Of a stretch of 64,000 nucleotides of DNA, positions 60,516-64,000 are shown one piece after another. The stretch is from a bacterium (GTDB taxonomy: Bacteria; UBA8248). The notes beneath the pieces are model-generated. The model was not told the origin of the DNA, ran no database searches, and was given only the letters and a program-made list of their open reading frames with translations. Made by a program: the position numbers and the translations under genes. Every line of letters starts with the position of its first letter. The stretch's first letter is position 1. Location of the stretch: positions 1 through 64,000 of the forward strand of contig JAJEJD010000008.1 in assembly GCA_022828125.1 (NCBI GenBank). The letters run 5' to 3'.

Positions 60516-61115
60516 ATGAACAGATTCGCGAAGTATGGAGCGGCGCTCATCGCGGCGGCATTTCTAACGATTCCCTCCCTTGGCCAAGCCGCCGAGTGGA
60601 GAATCGACCCCACCCACACGACGGTCTCCTTCAAGGTGCGACACCTGGGCGTCACCTGGGTGCAGGGGGAGTTCCAAAGAGTGTCGGGCAAAGTCAGTTA
60701 CGACCGGAAGAACCCCGGAGCGGCGGCTGCGGATATCGTCATCGACGCCGCCTCGATCAACACGCGCAACGCACGGCGCGACAACCATCTCAGGACCGAC
60801 GACTTCCTTCTCGTCGAGAAGCATCCCTCCATCACGTTCAAGTCCAAATCCGTGAAGAATGCGGGCGCGGACGGCCTCGACTTGGTCGGGGACCTGACCA
60901 TCCGCGGCGTCACGAAAGAAGTGGTCCTGAAGGTCGCCGACATCAGCGGGGAGGTCACGACGGGGCGCGGGACCGTCAAGATGGGCGCGAGCGCCACCAC
61001 CCGGATCAACCGCAAGGAATTCGGGGTGAAGTACAACCGACTCCTCGAAGCGGGCGGGCTCGTCGTGGGGAACGAGGTGCGGATCACCATCGACGTGGAG
61101 TTGAACAAGTCATAG
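60516..61115 (+). CDS. YceI-family periplasmic protein
   Basis: 199-aa secreted lipocalin-like protein. The signal peptide ends at about residue 26 (LTIPSLGQAA), then EWRIDPTHTTVSFKVRHLGVT and ADIVIDAASINTRNARRDNHLRT are the standard YceI opening. It would bind an isoprenoid or similar amphipathic ligand in the periplasm. ATG 60516 with AGAGGA upstream; in-frame codons before it overlap a repeat and have no similarity. Function beyond the family is unknown. Confidence 0.93.
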   Translation: MNRFAKYGAALIAAAFLTIPSLGQAAEWRIDPTHTTVSFKVRHLGVTWVQGEFQRVSGKVSYDRKNPGAAAADIVIDAASINTRNARRDNHLRTDDFLLVEKHPSITFKSKSVKNAGADGLDLVGDLTIRGVTKEVVLKVADISGEVTTGRGTVKMGASATTRINRKEFGVKYNRLLEAGGLVVGNEVRITIDVELNKS

Positions 61116-61187
61116 CGCGAGGACGCTCCGCTTGAATGGATCTCGCCGCCGAATCGGGCTGCATGATTTCCGGGCGGCGCGCCCTAA

Positions 61188-61322
61188 GATGAGATCGACC
61201 GGGCATTCCGGGTCGCTTACCACCGTCTGAGCGCCCGGATAAACGCCTTTCTGGTTCTGCCCTTCGAAGACATGGACCGCGCTACGCTAAAGACGCGCCT
61301 CGACGCCATCAGCCGTATATGA
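61188..61322 (+). pseudogene. arsC: C-terminal remnant of an LMW-phosphatase-type arsenate reductase (ArsC)
   Basis: The open frame reads DEIDRAFRVAYHRLSARI then NAFLVLPFEDMDRATLKTRL and DAISRI before TGA 61322. This matches the last 40-45 residues of thioredoxin-coupled ArsC proteins (pattern E-I-x-x-A-F-x-x-A-Y-x-x-L ... RI-x-x-F-x-x-LP ... L-D-A-I). A stop precedes it in frame (TAA 61185) and the N-terminal phosphatase loop is missing. So it is a truncated, probably non-functional gene just 12 nt before the aquaporin gene. The 60-bp segment upstream (61116-61187) shows only doubtful remnants. Confidence 0.65.
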
Positions 61323-61334
61323 GGGAGTGAACCG

Positions 61335-61988
61335 ATGGGCCGCAAACTCCTTGCCGAAGCAGTCGGAACCGCGTTTCTGCTCGCGACCATCGCGGGCTCG
61401 GGCATCATGGGCGAAGCCCTGGCGAACGGGCAGGCGGGCGCAGCGCTCCTGCCGCACTCACTGGCGATAGGCGCGATTCTTTTCGTCATGATCACCCTGC
61501 TCGGGCCGGTCTCGGGCGCGCACTTCAACCCCGCGGTCACCATGGTCTTCGCCTTGAACGGGGAGATGGAACAGCGCGAGGCCGCGCCCTACGTCGCCAC
61601 GCAAATCCTCGCGGGCATCCTGGGCGTACTCGCCGCGCATCTTATGTTCGACCTGGACATCGCTCAGGTCTCGGTGAAACAGCGGGCCGGGATCGGCCAG
61701 TGGTCGGCAGAGGTAATCGCGACGGCGGGGCTCATCTTCGTCATCCTGGGCGGGCTGCGAACGAACCCCGCCTACATCCCCGCGATGGTGGGACTCTACA
61801 TCATGTCGGCCATCTGGTTCACGGCCTCGACGAGCTTCGCCAACCCGGCGGTCACCATCGCACGGGTTTACACCAACACGTTCTCGGGCATTCAGCCGTT
61901 CGACGCGATCCCCTTCGTCATCGCCCAGTTTATTGGCGCGTTCTGCGGCTGGCGGCTGGCGAAAGCCGTCTGGCCCGAGGAGCGATGA
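61335..61988 (+). CDS. MIP/aquaporin-family channel (AqpZ/GlpF-like), possibly linked to arsenite efflux
   Basis: 217-aa six-helix channel with both NPA boxes (HFNPAVTM at N65; FANPAVTIAR at N170, Arg177 being the selectivity-filter Arg). ATG 61335 is preceded by GGGAG. In several bacteria an aquaporin (AqpS) lies in ars operons and conducts As(III) out after ArsC reduces arsenate. The remnant of arsC just upstream fits that origin. Whether the channel now carries water, glycerol or arsenite is undecided. Confidence 0.92.
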   Translation: MGRKLLAEAVGTAFLLATIAGSGIMGEALANGQAGAALLPHSLAIGAILFVMITLLGPVSGAHFNPAVTMVFALNGEMEQREAAPYVATQILAGILGVLAAHLMFDLDIAQVSVKQRAGIGQWSAEVIATAGLIFVILGGLRTNPAYIPAMVGLYIMSAIWFTASTSFANPAVTIARVYTNTFSGIQPFDAIPFVIAQFIGAFCGWRLAKAVWPEER

Positions 61989-62145
61989 ACCGGGGCGCGC
62001 GTTCCGAGCCTGCGGCGCACTCTTCGCCGCTTGTCTTGACAAAAATTGTGGTATACTTCCGTCTCCGACTCAGGCCGGATTCACTGTAAAAACCGAAGAC
62101 TCATGACACAGAAGCCCCCTTGGGGAAAACCTGGAGGATATACCA

Positions 62146-63495
62146 ATGACAATGAAGAAAACGACACTCTTTGCCGTCGCCTTCGGCTTGGCACTCGCCG
62201 TCCTGGCGGCGCCCCTCGGCGCGGTCGCGCTCGAGAAGAAGCTCGTCATCGTGACGTCCTATCCGCCGGATACGACGACCACCGTCAAGAAGGCGTTCGA
62301 GAAGAAACACCCCGGCGTCAAGGTCGAGATGCTCAAGAAAAAGACCACGGCCGGCATCAAGTATTTACAGGAAACCGCCTCGAACAACCGCTCCGACATG
62401 TTCTGGGCATCCGCGCCCGACGCTTTCGAAGTGCTCAAGGGCGACAACCTCCTGCAGAAATACAAGGTGAAGATCAAGGGCATTCCGAAGAAGGTGGGCG
62501 CCTTCCCGATCAACGACCCCGAGGGCTACTACAAGGGGTTCGCGGCCTCGGGCTACGGCATCATGTGGAACACCCGCTACTTGAAGGCCAAGAAGCTGCC
62601 TGAGCCCAAGACCTGGGCCGATCTGGCCAAACCCGTCTACCACGGCCACGTCGGCATGAGCGCGCCTTCGCGTTCCGGCACCACCCATCTGACGGTGGAG
62701 ACCCTCCTGCAGGGCAAAGGCTGGGAGAAGGGCTGGGCCGAGTGGAAGGCCATCGCAGGTAACTTCAAGACCGTCACCGAGCGCAGCTTCGGCGTGCCCG
62801 ACGGCGTGAACTCGGGCCAGTTCGGCTTAGGCATCGTGATCGACTTCTTCGGGCTCTCGTCCGAGGCTTCGGGCTTCCCGGTGAAGTTCATCTACCCGCC
62901 GGTGACGACGCTGGTGCCCGCGAACATCGCCATCGTCAAGAACGCGCCGCATCCCAAGGCCGCGGCGGCGTTCATCGAGTTCCTGCTCTCGCCCGGGGGC
63001 CAGGAGGTGCTGCTCGACAAGAAAATCAGGCGCCTGCCCGTGAACCCGGCGACCTACGCCAAAGCGCCCGCTGACTTCCCGAACCCGTTCAAGGACAAGT
63101 CCATCGGCGCCGCGGTCAAGTTCGACCTGCAGCTCTCCAAGAACCGCTACAACGTCATCAACTCGCTCTTCGACGTCATGGTCACCTACCGCTTGAGCGA
63201 CCTGCGCGCGGCGACCAAGGCCATCCAGGCCGCCGAGGCCCAGATGAGCGGCAAGAAGAACATGGCGGCCAGCAAGCTGATCGATGAGGCGAAGGCGCTC
63301 GTTGCCAAGGTGCCCATCACCGCGGCACAGGCGAGCAAGAAGGAATTCAACGCGATCTTCAAGAAGAAGCGCAAGAAGGCGACCACGAAAGTGACGGGCC
63401 GCCAGGCGGAGATCGAACGCGAGTGGGACGCGCAGGTCAAGGCCAACTACGCCAAGGCCAGGGCGCTGGCCGAGAAGGCGGCGTCCATGCTGTAG
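62146..63495 (+). CDS. ABC transporter substrate-binding protein, Fe3+/PgtC-like (extracellular solute-binding family 1)
   Basis: 449-aa periplasmic protein. The signal peptide runs to about residue 28 (FAVAFGLALAVLAAPLGAVA), then EKKLVIVTSYPPDTTTTVK and later ERSFGVPDGVNSGQFGLGIVIDFFGL, resembling AfuA/FbpA and PgtC-type proteins. It is longer than iron-binding members (about 340) owing to a Lys/Ala-rich C-terminal extension from about 355. ATG 62146 follows GGAGG. The permease starts 30 nt after its stop. Ligand may be iron, phosphoglycerate or a similar anion. Confidence 0.88.
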   Translation: MTMKKTTLFAVAFGLALAVLAAPLGAVALEKKLVIVTSYPPDTTTTVKKAFEKKHPGVKVEMLKKKTTAGIKYLQETASNNRSDMFWASAPDAFEVLKGDNLLQKYKVKIKGIPKKVGAFPINDPEGYYKGFAASGYGIMWNTRYLKAKKLPEPKTWADLAKPVYHGHVGMSAPSRSGTTHLTVETLLQGKGWEKGWAEWKAIAGNFKTVTERSFGVPDGVNSGQFGLGIVIDFFGLSSEASGFPVKFIYPPVTTLVPANIAIVKNAPHPKAAAAFIEFLLSPGGQEVLLDKKIRRLPVNPATYAKAPADFPNPFKDKSIGAAVKFDLQLSKNRYNVINSLFDVMVTYRLSDLRAATKAIQAAEAQMSGKKNMAASKLIDEAKALVAKVPITAAQASKKEFNAIFKKKRKKATTKVTGRQAEIEREWDAQVKANYAKARALAEKAASML

Positions 63496-63525
63496 CCCTC
63501 GCGCTTGCGCGGAGAAGGGGGAAGA

Positions 63526-64000
63526 ATGTCTCTGGAAGCGATGGCGCGCGGCCAGTGGGGGCCGGCGGCGGTGGGCCTCATCGTCGGCCTGTTCCTGCTC
63601 GCCTTCCTGGTCGTGCCCGTCGTGAACGTGATCTACGTCGCCTTCCAGGACCCGAATACGGGCGCGCTGACGCTCATCAACTTCGTCGACTTCTTCCGCA
63701 ACAGCCTGTTCCAGGAATCCGCCATCAATTCGATCTACGTCGCATTGATGGCGGTGGTGCTGGCGTCGATTTTTGCGCTCCCGCTCTCCTATTTCACGAC
63801 GCGCTTCCATTTCGGCGGTGCCATCCTCATCCAGACGCTGGGCGTGCTCCCGCTCATCATGCCGCCCTTCGTCGGCGCGGTGGCCATGCTGCTGCTGCTC
63901 GGGGAGAACGGCTCGGTCAACCTGCTGCTCGATGAGTGGTTCGGCTTCACGATTCCCTTCATGGAAGGGCTGAACGGCGTCATCCTGGTCGAGAGCATCC
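63526..64000 (+). CDS. ABC transporter permease (FbpB/ThiP-like), truncated by window edge
   Basis: First 158 residues visible. ATG 63526 follows GGAGAAGGGGGAAG. It shows a hydrophobic segment (about 16-39), a loop with VAFQDPNTGALTLINFVDFF, then further helices (about 63-87 and 98-125), the usual start of a binding-protein-dependent permease for iron or related anions. Continues beyond base 64000. Confidence 0.86.
   Translation, partial: MSLEAMARGQWGPAAVGLIVGLFLLAFLVVPVVNVIYVAFQDPNTGALTLINFVDFFRNSLFQESAINSIYVALMAVVLASIFALPLSYFTTRFHFGGAILIQTLGVLPLIMPPFVGAVAMLLLLGENGSVNLLLDEWFGFTIPFMEGLNGVILVESI

Noticed and set aside
62036-62057. TTGACA followed by TATACT as a promoter for the last importer
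   Set aside because: The two boxes are only 10 nt apart, too short for a sigma70 promoter. An alternative TTGTCT box gives 15 nt, still poor.

Overview
High-GC bacterial chromosome, almost certainly from an uncultured Gram-negative. The window has Tat and Sec signal peptides, a c-type cytochrome, a full Mrp antiporter, several branched-chain-type (HAAT) ABC importers, MITE-like repeats in most larger gaps, and frequent TTG/GTG starts. The gene mix (HAAT importers, M20 amidohydrolases, LLM flavoenzyme, PaaK-like ligase, acyl-CoA dehydrogenase, many VOC proteins) resembles Deltaproteobacteria, Tectomicrobia or Rokubacteria-type metagenome genomes. That placement is inference at low confidence. 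No rRNA, tRNA or CRISPR array was recognised.

Layout. 1-4.7 kb: edge of a conjugative or integrative element, with a MobF relaxase-helicase cut by the window edge and two overlapping tyrosine recombinases, then an AT-rich gap. 5.1-13.2 kb: aceE-aceF (pyruvate dehydrogenase E1/E2), a membrane-anchored zincin, a MerA-like flavoprotein disulfide reductase that lacks the E3 catalytic His, and an NCS2-type permease. 13.37-20.3 kb: a glutaredoxin-DinB fusion read through an in-frame TGA, an M20 carbamoylase-type hydrolase, and a complete HAAT importer. 20.3-20.8 kb: repeats. 20.8-27.2 kb: a second HAAT importer with a Tat-exported binding protein, flanked by VOC proteins. 27.2-38.7 kb: PaaK-like ligase, cytochrome c, MATE exporter, SulP-STAS-cNMP transporter, M20 peptidase, acyl-CoA dehydrogenase, MsrB, VOC protein, a possible nuclease-like orphan and a DUF1772 protein, separated by repeats. 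39.4-48.0 kb: one long minus-strand operon with a single binding protein, two successive LivH-M-G-F cassettes and a FixH-like protein. 48.4-53.6 kb: VOC protein, CoxS-type 2Fe-2S protein, LLM oxidoreductase, asparaginase family, lactonase-like MBL protein. 53.9-59.9 kb: mrpABCDEFG with a repeat inserted between mrpB and mrpC. 60.5-64 kb: YceI, an arsC remnant, an aquaporin, and the start of a Fe3+/PgtC-type importer.

Main discovery. At 13374-14126 the reading frame is open through a TGA at 13407. That TGA sits where the first Cys of a glutaredoxin CxxC motif belongs (U-Y-T-C). A perfect 8-bp hairpin with a 3-nt loop starting with G lies 23 nt after it, as expected of a bacterial SECIS. The C-terminal part is a DinB-like domain with a His triad. 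I read it as a selenocysteine glutaredoxin fused to a DinB-type domain, likely co-transcribed with the amidohydrolase.

Shared themes. All three HAAT operons place the binding-protein gene first and have a strong hairpin between it and the permease genes, consistent with excess binding protein. Intergenic gaps carry at least three repeat classes: MITE-like elements with ends related to GGGGCTGTTGAAAAAG, short perfect palindromes, and a ~360-bp AT-rich repeat. Some genes are remnants or isolated parts of larger systems (arsC, lone CoxS, aceEF without E3).
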